Source of the DNA: Peptococcaceae bacterium BRH_c23
GTDB lineage: Bacteria > Bacillota_B > Desulfitobacteriia > Desulfitobacteriales > Desulfitobacteriaceae
Reading direction: 5' to 3'
DNA: 64,000 bases
Assembly (NCBI GenBank): GCA_000961805.1
Contig: LADV01000072.1
Location: forward strand, 22,595-86,594
Below the pieces are notes generated by a model, which did not search any database, was not told the origin of the DNA, and worked only from the letters and a program-made list of their open reading frames with translations. The number at the start of each line of letters is the position of its first letter. The first letter of the stretch is position 1. The position numbers and the translations under genes were made by a program. Positions 8,930-17,743 of the stretch are shown one piece after another.

Positions 8930-11239
8930 ATGAAATTCGGTAGAAAATGGAAATGGAACCAGGTCACTCCTTTGCGTATAACTATGCTATACGCGCTGAC
9001 TGGTGGGCTCTGGATTCTCTTCTCAGATCATCTATTAGGCCTGATCGTGTCGGATCATAGCGTGCTGCTTTATTTGTCAACCGTAAAGGGCTGGCTCTAT
9101 GTTACAGTGACGTCAGTGCTTCTCTATGCCCTTATTCAATGGGGATTCACCTCCCTTCAAAAAAATGAAAAAGTTTTAAAAAAAGATCGAGAACATTTAG
9201 AGCGCTATCAGCTTTTGGCGGAGCATGTTCTTGATTTAATATTATTTATCCGCCCGGATGGACAGATTATCGATGCCAACGAGGCAGCGGTGCAACGTTA
9301 TGGTTATACCCGTGAGGAATTAACGAACATGCCTGTTCATCAGTTGCGTTTGCCAGAGGACCAATTATCAGTGTCCACCTTTTTAGAAAAGGCTCCCAAG
9401 GGGATACAGTTTGAACTCAAACACGTTTGTAAAGATGGCAGTGTCTTTCCAATCGATATCAGTGCTAAGGGTGCAACGATCAACGGGAAACCAATTATTG
9501 TTAGTCTCATTCGCGATATTACAAAACGTAAAGATGTAGAAACCGAGGTTTGGCTGGCGAAGGAACGAGCCCAAGTCACGTTAGAGTCCATTGGGGATGC
9601 GGTGATCACGACCGATGTACAGGCGAACGTTGAGTACCTCAATCCGGTCGCTGAGGCTTTAACTGGTTGGACGAATGCTGAAGCAGTAGGCCTCTCCTTA
9701 GAGCAAGTTTTTCAGATTGTCAATGAAGAAACGGGTAAGAAGGTTGAAAGTCCAATTATCCGATGTCTTCAAGAAGGAAAGGTTGTCGGCTTGGCAAACC
9801 ATATCGTCTTAATCAATAAAGCGGGATCGAGAATTGCGATTGAAGATTCAGCTGCACCCATTCGAGACCGTAGTGAAACGATTATAGGGGCAGTTTTAGT
9901 GTTTCATGATGTCAGTTATAAACGAAATCTTATTAAAGAGTTGGCCCATCAAGCACAACATGATGCTCTAACTGGACTCCCCAACCGCTACCTTTTCAAT
10001 GAACATTTAAAGCAAGCATTAGCACGAGCAAAGCGTAAACAGGGTAAGTTAGCGGTTATGTTTTTGGATTTAGATCGCTTCAAACTGATTAATGATACGA
10101 TGGGCCACAACCTGGGTGATCGACTTCTATATCACGTAGCAGAACGCGTTCGTCGATCGTTGCGCGAAGGGGATACAATCGCAAGACAGGGCGGAGATGA
10201 ATTTTTAGTCTTACTTCCGGAGATAATGGATGACCATGAGGTAGTCACCGTATCTGAACGAATTTTAGGAGTTTTTGCTCAACCGATTATCCTAGATGGC
10301 AATGAAGTCTACGTGAGTACGAGTATTGGAATCAGTCTTTATCCAAATGATGGCACTGATTTAGAAACTTTAGTGAAACAGGCGGATACAGCAATGTATT
10401 ATGCCAAGGAAAAGGGTCGAAATAATTGTCAGTTTTTCACTTCAGGACTTAATATAAAGGCCAATCAACGACTTGCGACAGAGAACAGTCTGCGTAAGGC
10501 CTTAGTGCGTGGCGAGTTTGTCCTGCATTATCAGCCCCAAGTTGATTTTGAAAGTGGCTCGATTGTAGGCCTGGAAGCCCTCATTCGCTGGAATTCTGTC
10601 GAACTGGGAATGGTTTCCCCTGCCGCCTTTATTCCTATAGCAGAGGAAACGGGGTTGATTGTGCCGATAGGAGAATGGGTTTTATGGACCGCCTGTGCAC
10701 AGAATAAGAGTTGGCAAGAACAAAGCTACCCGCCTTTGCGCATAGCCGTTAACATTTCAGCTCGGCAATTTAGAGAACCGGATTTTATTAAGATAGTGGA
10801 CAGAATTCTTCAAAAAACCGGATTAGAACCCCGGTGGCTGGAATTGGAGATCACAGAGAGTATTGCTATGGAAAATGGTCAAACATCTCTTGAAATGTTG
10901 AACGGCTTTAAAGAGTTAGGAGTACGGATTTCCATTGATGATTTCGGAACTGGTTTCTCTTCACTGAATTACTTACGGCGCATGCCGATAGACACCCTGA
11001 AAATTGATCAATGCTTTATTCAAGATATCAGTTCGGGCGAAAATGGAGAGGAAGTAGTAGCAGCTATTATTCAGCTCGCTAAAAACCTTAACTTAAAAGT
11101 TATTGCCGAAGGAGTAGAGACAAATACCCAACGGTCCTTTCTCAAGGATAAATTGTGCGATGAAATGCAAGGTTACCTCTATAGTAAGGCGGTTTCGTCG
11201 CAAGATGTTGAAAAGTTGTTCGTACAACCGAAGAAGTAA
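8930..11239 (+). CDS. Membrane-bound PAS-PAS-GGDEF-EAL cyclic di-GMP signalling protein
   Basis: A 769-residue protein. Two N-terminal transmembrane helices (about residues 15-75, ITMLYALTGGLWILFSDHLL and a second) are followed by a PAS domain (about 90-205), a second PAS (about 215-335), a GGDEF domain (about 340-505) with the intact catalytic motif RQGGDEFLVLL and the DLDRFKLINDTMGH nucleotide site, and an EAL domain (about 520-765) with EALIRW, NISARQF, ELEITES and SIDDFGTGFSSLNYL. Both catalytic signatures appear intact, so it could make and/or degrade c-di-GMP under control of its PAS sensors. The pilus genes 5 kb upstream are a possible target process, but this is inference. Confidence 0.93.
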   Translation: MKFGRKWKWNQVTPLRITMLYALTGGLWILFSDHLLGLIVSDHSVLLYLSTVKGWLYVTVTSVLLYALIQWGFTSLQKNEKVLKKDREHLERYQLLAEHVLDLILFIRPDGQIIDANEAAVQRYGYTREELTNMPVHQLRLPEDQLSVSTFLEKAPKGIQFELKHVCKDGSVFPIDISAKGATINGKPIIVSLIRDITKRKDVETEVWLAKERAQVTLESIGDAVITTDVQANVEYLNPVAEALTGWTNAEAVGLSLEQVFQIVNEETGKKVESPIIRCLQEGKVVGLANHIVLINKAGSRIAIEDSAAPIRDRSETIIGAVLVFHDVSYKRNLIKELAHQAQHDALTGLPNRYLFNEHLKQALARAKRKQGKLAVMFLDLDRFKLINDTMGHNLGDRLLYHVAERVRRSLREGDTIARQGGDEFLVLLPEIMDDHEVVTVSERILGVFAQPIILDGNEVYVSTSIGISLYPNDGTDLETLVKQADTAMYYAKEKGRNNCQFFTSGLNIKANQRLATENSLRKALVRGEFVLHYQPQVDFESGSIVGLEALIRWNSVELGMVSPAAFIPIAEETGLIVPIGEWVLWTACAQNKSWQEQSYPPLRIAVNISARQFREPDFIKIVDRILQKTGLEPRWLELEITESIAMENGQTSLEMLNGFKELGVRISIDDFGTGFSSLNYLRRMPIDTLKIDQCFIQDISSGENGEEVVAAIIQLAKNLNLKVIAEGVETNTQRSFLKDKLCDEMQGYLYSKAVSSQDVEKLFVQPKK

Positions 11240-11243
11240 ATGT

Positions 11244-11262
11244 GTTCAGCTCAAAGCTGAAC
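11244..11262 (+). terminator. Compact hairpin after the GGDEF-EAL gene
   Basis: Perfect 8-bp stem GTTCAGCT/AGCTGAAC with a 3-base loop, five bases after the stop codon, followed by TTTGATAAAT. It probably ends the GGDEF-EAL transcript. Confidence 0.6.
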
Positions 11263-11809
11263 TTTGATAAATTAATAGTGGTCCCTTTTGAGGCTGGGTG
11301 CATGCTCTGTAGTGTGTTACCCGGCTTTTAACATTCAGACTATCGTGTTCGCATGCGATGTTTAGATGAAGTGGGCTCAAGTGAAGCGGGGGTCGAGTAC
11401 AAGCAGTGCAAGTGCAACTCGAGAACCGTCCCTAACTGTACTGACTTGCATGTCTGATTTGCACGACTTGCACGGTTCTAACCCCGTCGACCCAAGCCAG
11501 AGGAAGTTTCTTAGCTTAGAGAGCACGATTAGTGGAATTGCGTCAATGAGCGCAGTCGATCAGGCGTTAAGAACCGCAACTGTTCACATGCAGAAAGCCC
11601 AGAAGTTTTGCGGTTTAGCCTGAGCGACAAGCGAATAGCAATGGATCACGATAGTCTCCGGTGGAGAGTATCGCCGAAGCCGTGATCCCTAAAGGAATAC
11701 CCACCGGCGTAGGATGTGCGAAGGTGCTAAGCCTCTTCCTTCACTTTTTTTCCGAACGATGTCTAAAATTAGAAAGCTGGACATACCTTCTATCAAGGGG
11801 GGCAATAAG
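11263..11809 (+). other. Structured non-coding region upstream of spoIIIAA
   Basis: The 547-bp stretch holds no convincing gene; short open frames here lack ribosome sites and family features. It is rich in self-complementary segments. A terminator-like stem GCTGGGT/ACCCGGC lies at 11293-11325, followed by TTTTA. A possible three-way junction lies at 11387-11486: CGGGG/CCCCG encloses TCGAGT/ACTCGA and AGAACCGT/ACGGTTCT. An 8-bp outer stem GGATCACG/CGTGATCC lies at 11643-11690, around an inner hairpin. The last part (11646-11709) recurs upstream of dacF. It may be an RNA gene, a long leader of the spoIIIA operon, or the remains of a mobile element. Confidence 0.55.
11646..11709 (+). repeat. 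Dispersed 64-bp core element, copy A (upstream of spoIIIAA)
   Basis: Begins TCACGATAGTCTCCGGT and contains GAGAGTATCG, AGCCG and TAAAGGAA blocks. It matches a minus-strand copy at 56867-56930 at 51 of 64 positions by hand alignment, with the first 28 bases differing at one position. The core can fold as GATA..CTCC GGT GGAG..TATC. The end is about 100 bp before the spoIIIAA start. Confidence 0.7.
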
Positions 11810-12913
11810 GTGTCGCTACATTACAAACTATCTGTCGTTCAAGCACCGAAACTGATGCACAATAAGCCTGCTATGTTAGCTAAGTCTTTGACTCCTCAAG
11901 CGAAGGAGAGCTATTCTGAGCCGAATCAAAGTGCGGTGTTATGGCTGGATATCTCTAGATGGTTTAGTGAGGGGATTCGTTCGATTTTAAGCAAGATAAA
12001 CGATGTAGGCTTTCAAGAGGTTGAAGAGCTCCGCTTGAGGATTGGTCAGCCACTCTTGCTTCGAACGTCAGACAAGGACTGCTTTATTAATCAGGAAGGT
12101 AGGGTAACGAGTCCGGATAAGGCTTATTGGGTGAATCGGGAAGATCTTGTCGGTACTTTAGAACGGATGACCCATAGCTCGGTTTACGCTGCCGAAGAAG
12201 ATCTTAAACAGGGTTTTTTGACTCTTCCTGGAGGGAACCGGGTTGGGGTAACCGGAGAGGCAGTCTTACAACACGGAAAAATTCAGACGATGAAGCATGT
12301 ATCTTCCTTGAATATTCGTATTGCTCGAGATATGAAAGGAAGAGGTTTAAAGATTTTGCCCTTACTTTTAGGTGCTGACGGAAAAGTATGTCATACACTC
12401 TTGATTTCTCCTCCCCGTGCTGGTAAAACAACCCTCTTACGGGATTTGATTCGTTTAATTAGTAACGGTGTTCCTCACTTGGGATTAAATGGACAGACTG
12501 TTGGAGTTGTAGACGAACGAGGCGAGCTTGCTGGGATGTGGCAAGGGGTACCGACCTACGACTTAGGATATCGTACGGACGTTTTAGATCGGTGCCCAAA
12601 AGCTTCCGGGATGAGCATGGTGGTTCGCTCTATGGCGCCTCAAGTTATGGCCATGGATGAGCTTGGTCATACAGACGATGTCTCCGCCCTGTTGGATGCT
12701 TTACGCACGGGAGTACAAATCCTAAGCACGGCCCATGCCAGCTCATTAGAAGAAGCACAAAACAGGCCGGTTCTGGCTGATTTGCTGAATCAAGGAGTGT
12801 TTGAACGTTTGGTCGTCTTGAGTAGGCAGAATGGACCAGGAACCATTAAGGGAGTTTATAATCTTAAAACTGGGAGGATCCTGCAATGCTCATCCTCGGT
12901 TGTATTGTCCTGA
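11810..12913 (+). CDS. spoIIIAA: Stage III sporulation protein AA (SpoIIIAA, ATPase)
   Basis: Secretion-type ATPase of the SpoIIIA-SpoIIQ channel that joins mother cell and forespore. About 367 residues from GTG 11810, which has AAGGGGGG seven bases upstream; longer in-frame starts at 11714 and 11759 lack such a site. Walker A is PPRAGKTT (about residues 201-208), followed by GVVDERGELAG and MAMDELG (Walker B-like). The N-terminal domain VEELRLRIGQPLLL and SVYAAEEDLKQGFLTLPGG are typical of the family. It is 40-60 residues longer at the N-terminus than usual. First gene of the eight-gene operon; no sigma-E promoter could be recognised with confidence. Confidence 0.93.
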   Translation: MSLHYKLSVVQAPKLMHNKPAMLAKSLTPQAKESYSEPNQSAVLWLDISRWFSEGIRSILSKINDVGFQEVEELRLRIGQPLLLRTSDKDCFINQEGRVTSPDKAYWVNREDLVGTLERMTHSSVYAAEEDLKQGFLTLPGGNRVGVTGEAVLQHGKIQTMKHVSSLNIRIARDMKGRGLKILPLLLGADGKVCHTLLISPPRAGKTTLLRDLIRLISNGVPHLGLNGQTVGVVDERGELAGMWQGVPTYDLGYRTDVLDRCPKASGMSMVVRSMAPQVMAMDELGHTDDVSALLDALRTGVQILSTAHASSLEEAQNRPVLADLLNQGVFERLVVLSRQNGPGTIKGVYNLKTGRILQCSSSVVLS

Positions 12914-13395
12914 TCGCCGGTTGTGGTTCTTCTGGTCTGTGGTTGGCTAATCGAATCAGGCGGCGACCGTCCGAATTGCGAGAGCTTTTAATGGCCTTGG
13001 CTCTTTTAGACACAGAAATTGTTTGGGGGGCAACCCCTTTGCCAGAGGCCTTTGGGATTGTGAAGGAACGAACGGATACGCCTTGGCAAGAATTTTATAA
13101 GGAACTTCAGGATCGTTTGCAGCGGGGAGAGTCAGCAGGTATTGCTTGGAAAGAGACAATATTGGCTCAAAAAGCTAATTTCTGTTTAAAGCCAGAAGAT
13201 TGGCAAGTGATTCGTGATGTTGGGAAGGGCTTAGGTCGATCAGATCGTACCGAGCAACATAAACAATTAGAACTTGTCTTACGTCAACTTACAATGATCA
13301 AGGAACAAGCAGATGTTTGGTCCGTTAAACAAGCTAAAATGTGGTCCTATTTAGGCTTTCTGGGTGGGATCGCAGGAGTGCTCATTCTGATTTAA
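12886..13395 (+). CDS. spoIIIAB: Stage III sporulation protein AB
   Basis: The 169 residues match SpoIIIAB. An N-terminal membrane helix (LILGCIVLIAGCGSSGLWLA) precedes a helical domain with LRELLMALALLDTEIVWGATPLPEAF, GLGRSDRTEQHKQLELVL and a C-terminal helix (YLGFLGGIAGVLILI). Its fold is related to GspF cytoplasmic domains, and it partners SpoIIIAA in the mother-cell part of the channel. It overlaps the end of spoIIIAA by 28 bp, which suggests translational coupling. Confidence 0.93.
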   Translation: MLILGCIVLIAGCGSSGLWLANRIRRRPSELRELLMALALLDTEIVWGATPLPEAFGIVKERTDTPWQEFYKELQDRLQRGESAGIAWKETILAQKANFCLKPEDWQVIRDVGKGLGRSDRTEQHKQLELVLRQLTMIKEQADVWSVKQAKMWSYLGFLGGIAGVLILI

Positions 13396-13415
13396 GCAGG
13401 GGAGGAGTCGGGAAG

Positions 13416-13613
13416 ATGAGCTTCAATCTAATCATTACCGTCGCTGGAATTGGAATTCTAGTCGGAATATTGGCAACCGTACTTACTCAATCCGGGCGCA
13501 GTGAAATGGCACAGGGTGTTACAATTATGGGCGTTATTGTGGTTCTCTATATCGTAGTTCAGTCGATTGCGGAATTATTTACACTGGTTAAGAGTGTTTT
13601 CAACCTTTATTAG
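13416..13613 (+). CDS. spoIIIAC: Stage III sporulation protein AC
   Basis: A 65-residue membrane protein with two transmembrane helices (ITVAGIGILVGILATVL and VTIMGVIVVLYIVVQSIAELF), the standard size and topology of SpoIIIAC. ATG 13416 is chosen because GGGGAGGAG lies just upstream; upstream in-frame codons fall inside spoIIIAB. The start N-L-I-I-T-V-A-G-I-G and Q-S-G-R-S-E-M-A-Q are typical of the family. Confidence 0.94.
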   Translation: MSFNLIITVAGIGILVGILATVLTQSGRSEMAQGVTIMGVIVVLYIVVQSIAELFTLVKSVFNLY

Positions 13614-13624
13614 GGGGCTAAAGC

Positions 13625-14011
13625 GTGGAGATATGGCAAATCGTAGGACTAGCCCTGATTGTTACAATTATGAGTGTTGTTCTCAAGCAGATTCGACCAG
13701 AAATTGCCTTGCAACTTACGATTCTCGCAGGAGCCTCAATCTTTATCATTATTTTAAGTAAAATCAAAGTTATTGTTGACTTACTTCAAACTCTTGCTGA
13801 TCAAGCTAATATCAGTTCCTATTATTTACTGATAATTTTAAAGATTGTGGGGGTGGCTTATTTAGCAGAGTTCGGTGCTCAGATCTGCCGTGACGCTGGA
13901 GAGAACTCGTTGGCAACCAAAATCGAGCTGGCAGCTAAGGTTGGGGTTATCGTCTTAGCGATCCCTATTATTGTAGCCATTACAGAGTCGCTGGTACGAC
14001 TCGTTCCGTGA
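13625..14011 (+). CDS. spoIIIAD: Stage III sporulation protein AD
   Basis: The 128-residue membrane protein has four hydrophobic helices and resembles SpoIIIAC in its first two. Family motifs include VVLKQIRPEIALQLT and YLAEFGAQICRDAGENSLATKIELAAKV. GTG start 13625 behind AGGGGGCTAAAGC. It lies 11 bp after spoIIIAC and is followed immediately by spoIIIAE. Confidence 0.94.
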   Translation: MEIWQIVGLALIVTIMSVVLKQIRPEIALQLTILAGASIFIIILSKIKVIVDLLQTLADQANISSYYLLIILKIVGVAYLAEFGAQICRDAGENSLATKIELAAKVGVIVLAIPIIVAITESLVRLVP

Positions 14012-14012
14012 G

Positions 14013-15194
14013 GTGATGTGTTTGCGGAGATTCTTCCTAAGTTTAGTCTTATTAATCATCTTGTTGAGTGGGACAACTTCTCCGGTCTATGCTGAAGAGG
14101 CGGCATCTCCAAGCGCTGGAAAGGTAGAATTATCCCAAAAGGTCGATCTGAGTCAAATGAGAGGTTTTTTGGACCAACTGGATGGAGATGTTCAGAAGGC
14201 AATGCCAGGTTTTTCTCTAGTGCGCATGTTTGAAGATCTTAAGAGTGGAAAACTGAGTTTGCGACCGGAAAACATCGGACAAACGTTATTAACGCTCCTG
14301 GGCCATCAAGTTTTAGGAACGGCTCCCTTAATTGGCAAGCTACTCATTTTGGCAGTATTAGGGGCAGTTTTAGGTCAACTTCAAGTTGCGTTTGGTGGAA
14401 GCGTGGGAAAAACTGCTCAAGTGATGACGTATTTAGTGCTTTTGAGTTTAGCCATTACCTCATTTAGGGAGGCTTTGACCGTCGCTACGGGGGCAATTGA
14501 TCAAATGGTCGGTCTCATGCAGACGATCTTCCCGGTTATCCTAACCTTATTAATCACGATGGGGAATCTGACCAGCGCTGCACTTTTTAAACCTCTGATT
14601 ATGGGTAGCCTGACTGTGTTAGCTACGCTCATCAAAACCACTATTTTACCGCTATTTTTTCTCGCTGCCGTCCTTAAACTTCTCAATAATATCTCAGAAC
14701 AGTTTAAACTTAGCAAGCTCGCTGGACTTTTCGAATTTGCAGGGAAACTTTGCTTGGGAGTTATCATGACAGTCTTTATCGGAGTCATGACTGTTCAAGG
14801 GGTAACCGGAGGGGTTGCGGATAGTGTAGTTTTTCGTACCGCCAAGTATTCAGCAGATCTTATTCCTGTCGTGGGCAAATTTTTTAAAGACGCCGTTGAA
14901 TTAGTGATCACGTCTGGGTTACTGCTCAAAAATGCCGTTGGAATTATTGCCTTAATAGCTATTATCATCATCTGCTTAGGTCCTTTAGTTAAGATTCTAG
15001 CGATGATCTTCGTTTTTCGGATCTCTGCAGCCTTGATTGAACCTCTCGGTGAAAAGGCCCTTGCGGAAAGTCTACAGGATATGTCAAAAAGTTTAATTTT
15101 AGTTTTGGTCACTGTCTCGTCAGTGGCGATCATGTTTTTTATGTCCGTCGCCGTGGTCGTTGGCACGGGAACTTTTTCGGTGATGTTGCACTAA
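14013..15194 (+). CDS. spoIIIAE: Stage III sporulation protein AE
   Basis: About 390 residues: an N-terminal signal-like helix ending in SPVYAEEA, an extracellular segment, then six or more transmembrane helices in the C-terminal two thirds. This is the polytopic membrane component of the SpoIIIA channel. Motifs such as DLKSGKL, GLFEFAGKLCLG and KYSADLIPVVGKFFKDA are family-like. Three in-frame starts are possible (GTG 14013, ATG 14016, TTG 14022); the GAGGTGA just before them best fits TTG 14022. It begins one base after the spoIIIAD stop. Confidence 0.94.
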   Translation: MMCLRRFFLSLVLLIILLSGTTSPVYAEEAASPSAGKVELSQKVDLSQMRGFLDQLDGDVQKAMPGFSLVRMFEDLKSGKLSLRPENIGQTLLTLLGHQVLGTAPLIGKLLILAVLGAVLGQLQVAFGGSVGKTAQVMTYLVLLSLAITSFREALTVATGAIDQMVGLMQTIFPVILTLLITMGNLTSAALFKPLIMGSLTVLATLIKTTILPLFFLAAVLKLLNNISEQFKLSKLAGLFEFAGKLCLGVIMTVFIGVMTVQGVTGGVADSVVFRTAKYSADLIPVVGKFFKDAVELVITSGLLLKNAVGIIALIAIIIICLGPLVKILAMIFVFRISAALIEPLGEKALAESLQDMSKSLILVLVTVSSVAIMFFMSVAVVVGTGTFSVMLH

Positions 15195-15207
15195 GGAGGA
15201 GACCATT

Positions 15208-15789
15208 GTGCAGACGTTGCAAACACTCGTACGTAATTTGGCTGTGATTCTACTCTTGGCCACATTTCTAGAAATGCTCCTGCCCAATAAATCAATGCGT
15301 GGTTTTGTCCAAATGGTCATGGGATTGTTCGTGATATCGGCAGTTCTTGCCCCTATTACTACATTCTTACATACCCCATTATCCCTGGAGATTCCTGCTT
15401 GGACGGCCACAACCCCTCAGGAGTTACCCGCGCTAGCTTTAGAAGGTCAAGGGGTTAAAGTTGGTCGGGATGCTATCCAAGAGCAATACCGCCTGATTTT
15501 GATCAACCAGATCAAAGCACTGGCCTTGAGCACACAAGGAATCGAAACGGCGGAGGTCAATGTTGAATTTGAGGAGGGAGCGGGAGGGTTTACTGATCAG
15601 CCAAATATTACTAAGGTTGAGGTTATCTTAACAGCCACTAAGGATGAGATTAAAACTGTGCAACCCATTATTATCGAAAGATCTACTTCGTCTGTGAAAA
15701 CTCAGTCTCAGAGAGCGGAAGAAGTTCAAGTGCGCATAGCCACATTTATGAACTTGTCTAAAGAGCTAGTTTTTGTTCATGAAAGTTAG
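15208..15789 (+). CDS. spoIIIAF: Stage III sporulation protein AF
   Basis: A 193-residue protein: two N-terminal membrane helices (LAVILLLATFLEMLLP and FVQMVMGLFVISAVLAPI) then a soluble ring-building-motif-like domain in the intermembrane space. N-K-S-M-R-G-F-V-Q is a recognisable SpoIIIAF motif. GTG start 15208 behind AAGGAGGAGA. It is co-directional with spoIIIAE after 13 bp. Confidence 0.92.
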   Translation: MQTLQTLVRNLAVILLLATFLEMLLPNKSMRGFVQMVMGLFVISAVLAPITTFLHTPLSLEIPAWTATTPQELPALALEGQGVKVGRDAIQEQYRLILINQIKALALSTQGIETAEVNVEFEEGAGGFTDQPNITKVEVILTATKDEIKTVQPIIIERSTSSVKTQSQRAEEVQVRIATFMNLSKELVFVHES

Positions 15790-15824
15790 AAAAAAGAAAG
15801 TGCTTGAAAGGAGGAAGAGGATAC

Positions 15825-16388
15825 GTGAATTGGATGAGGCAGATTTCATCAGATAAAATATTGGTTGGGTTAGTGGCCGTCATTGTTGTTGGAATGTCTT
15901 TTATTTACCTTGGCAAAGGACCCGTGGACCCTGCTCAAAGTATGCAAGCTAAATCCGACCAAACCAACGTTCCAGTCACGAGTACTAAAATTGGCATGTT
16001 AGAAAAGGAATTAGAAAGTAAACTCCAAACAAATATTTTAATGATGACTGGGGTAGGTAAAGTTCAAGTTTCGGTAAGCTTTATGACAGGACTAAGAAAT
16101 GAGTATGCGCGGAATAATAACGTGACGAAAAGAACCAATAAAGAAACCGACAAGACTGGTGGAACCCGAGAAACGACGGAAATTACCGAGAATAACCAAG
16201 TAGTTATGCCCAGCGGTTCCTCTCAACCAGTTATGGTGCTGGAGGATCGTCCAGAGATTGCGGGTGTTTTGGTGATTGCTGAAGGAGCAAGGGATCCAAA
16301 GGTGAGAGAGGGGATTCATTCAGCGGTGCAAACGCTCTTGAATATTCCGAGCGCGAGAATCACTGTTGTTCCCATGGGTGAAGGATAA
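15825..16388 (+). CDS. spoIIIAG: Stage III sporulation protein AG
   Basis: About 187 residues with one N-terminal transmembrane helix (ILVGLVAVIVVGMSFIYLG) and a ring-forming ectodomain. MMTGVGKVQVSVSF and the C-terminal VLVIAEGARDPKVREGIHSA block are family hallmarks. SpoIIIAG homologues form a large ring in the space between mother cell and forespore membranes. GTG 15825 is chosen because AAAGGAGGAAGAGG lies just before it; ATG 15834 is the alternative. Confidence 0.93.
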   Translation: MNWMRQISSDKILVGLVAVIVVGMSFIYLGKGPVDPAQSMQAKSDQTNVPVTSTKIGMLEKELESKLQTNILMMTGVGKVQVSVSFMTGLRNEYARNNNVTKRTNKETDKTGGTRETTEITENNQVVMPSGSSQPVMVLEDRPEIAGVLVIAEGARDPKVREGIHSAVQTLLNIPSARITVVPMGEG

Positions 16389-16966
16389 TGGCTTTTCCAA
16401 ACAAGAAACGATCACCTATTATATTTGTAGGGCATAAATCTTGGTTATGGATCGCCAGCCTAGTCGGATTGGCAGTTATCATGGGGATTATAGGAATTAA
16501 GTCAACAACCGCTGAGCCAAAAGCTTATTTTTCAAGCCAAGTGGATTTTTGGGTAAATGCACCAGTGGAGGGGCCTGGAATTCAATTTCAAGTTGAAATG
16601 GTTAAGCAAAGCGATTCAGGAGAAAACTATTTCGTAAATTATCGTTTGAAGCGAGAACAGTTTCGTCAAGAAGCTAAAGCTATGCTCTCTGAATTGCTAA
16701 ATTCAAGTGTGGAAAAAAGTAAGGCCCAAGCGCAAGAAAAATGGCTGGAACTTAGTACGAAAATACAACGAGAAAGCGAAATAGAGAACCTCCTAAAAAT
16801 AAAGGGGTTTCAGGATGCTGTGGTAGATGTTTTTCAGGATAGCGTTACGGTGATCGTTTATGCTCAAATGCTAACCCCAAATGAAGTGAATCTTATTCAA
16901 GAGATTGTTGTACGAGTAACGAATGTTCGCTTAGATAAGATTACTGTAACGGCAAAAAATAGCTAA
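16388..16966 (+). CDS. spoIIIAH: Stage III sporulation protein AH
   Basis: A 192-residue bitopic membrane protein with a helix at residues 15-33 (WLWIASLVGLAVIMGIIGI) and an ectodomain related to YscJ/FliF rings, which binds forespore SpoIIQ. ENYFVNYRLKREQFRQEAKAML and the helical K-A-Q-A-Q-E-K-W-L-E-L segment are typical. The ATG shares its A with the stop codon of spoIIIAG, so translation is coupled. It is the last gene of the operon. Confidence 0.92.
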   Translation: MAFPNKKRSPIIFVGHKSWLWIASLVGLAVIMGIIGIKSTTAEPKAYFSSQVDFWVNAPVEGPGIQFQVEMVKQSDSGENYFVNYRLKREQFRQEAKAMLSELLNSSVEKSKAQAQEKWLELSTKIQRESEIENLLKIKGFQDAVVDVFQDSVTVIVYAQMLTPNEVNLIQEIVVRVTNVRLDKITVTAKNS

Positions 16967-17127
16967 GCTTAAGCAGCGCTTGGAGCCAGCCGAGTTTCTA
17001 TAAAAGTATTGTATAAATCTTGCAGGAATATGGAGATATCAGCGCGAATTGACTAATAATAGTGGTGGGACTAAAATAACAGTTGAATAGGACGAAAGAC
17101 CCAATCGAGAGGGCGAGGAACACGGTA

Positions 17128-17487
17128 ATGAACAAAATTCTTATTGCAGATGACGCAAGTTTCATGCGCTTGATGATTACACAGATTCTTGCCCGCAAGG
17201 ATTTGAGGAACACTATAGAAGCCGAAGATGGGCGGCAGGCTGTAGAACGGTTTAAATCTGATCATCCAGACTTGACACTCATGGATATTACTATGCCGGA
17301 ACTGAATGGGTTGGATGCGCTTAAAGAGATTCTAGAAATCAATCCCTTAGCCAAAGTGATTATTTGTAGTGCAGTTGCCAATGAAAGTATGGTTGTTGAA
17401 GCTTTGAAACTAGGTGCTGTCGACTTTTTGGCAAAACCTTTTCGACCTGATGAACTCATACGGACGGTACAAAAACACCTCACTTAG
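17128..17487 (+). CDS. Single-domain CheY-like response regulator
   Basis: The 119-residue receiver domain has no output domain. The acidic pair is A-D-D (residues 7-9), the phosphoacceptor D53 in LTLMDITMPELNG, S81 at the switch position and K103 in LAKPFRP. ATG 17128 with GCGAGGAACACGGTA upstream is preferred over a weak earlier TTG at 17083. Such proteins act in chemotaxis or phosphorelays (CheY, Spo0F-like). No kinase gene is adjacent. It stands alone between the spoIIIA operon and the pyruvate carboxylase genes, with its own terminator. Confidence 0.9.
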   Translation: MNKILIADDASFMRLMITQILARKDLRNTIEAEDGRQAVERFKSDHPDLTLMDITMPELNGLDALKEILEINPLAKVIICSAVANESMVVEALKLGAVDFLAKPFRPDELIRTVQKHLT

Positions 17488-17521
17488 TGATTGAACATCT
17501 TTAACTCACTAAGTAATCCGA

Positions 17522-17551
17522 AGCCGTTGCCTGTAAGGTGATGGCTTTTTT
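17522..17551 (+). terminator. Rho-independent terminator after the CheY-like gene
   Basis: An 11-bp stem AGCCGTTGCCT/AGGTGATGGCT with three wobble pairs and a 3-base loop, directly followed by TTTTTT. The 190-bp stretch from here to 17743 is AT-rich and may hold the promoter of the next operon. Confidence 0.85.
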
Positions 17552-17743
17552 GCTATAGGGGTGACCTAATGTGGGTTTAATACAGTGAATTTACGGATAA
17601 TATATTGTATACTTAAACTCACTTCGTTGAAAAAGGCAAACTACCCTCATATAATGATACATGTATGTTATGGTGATTCACTTGATAATTGGCTGTTGTA
17701 GGTCTATAAAATTATTGAGAGACAATAGAGAGGGGTGAAGGCT

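Noticed and set aside
11366..11623. 85-residue open frame in the gap before spoIIIAA
   Set aside because: No ribosome site, no family features, and the same bases are better explained by inverted repeats.
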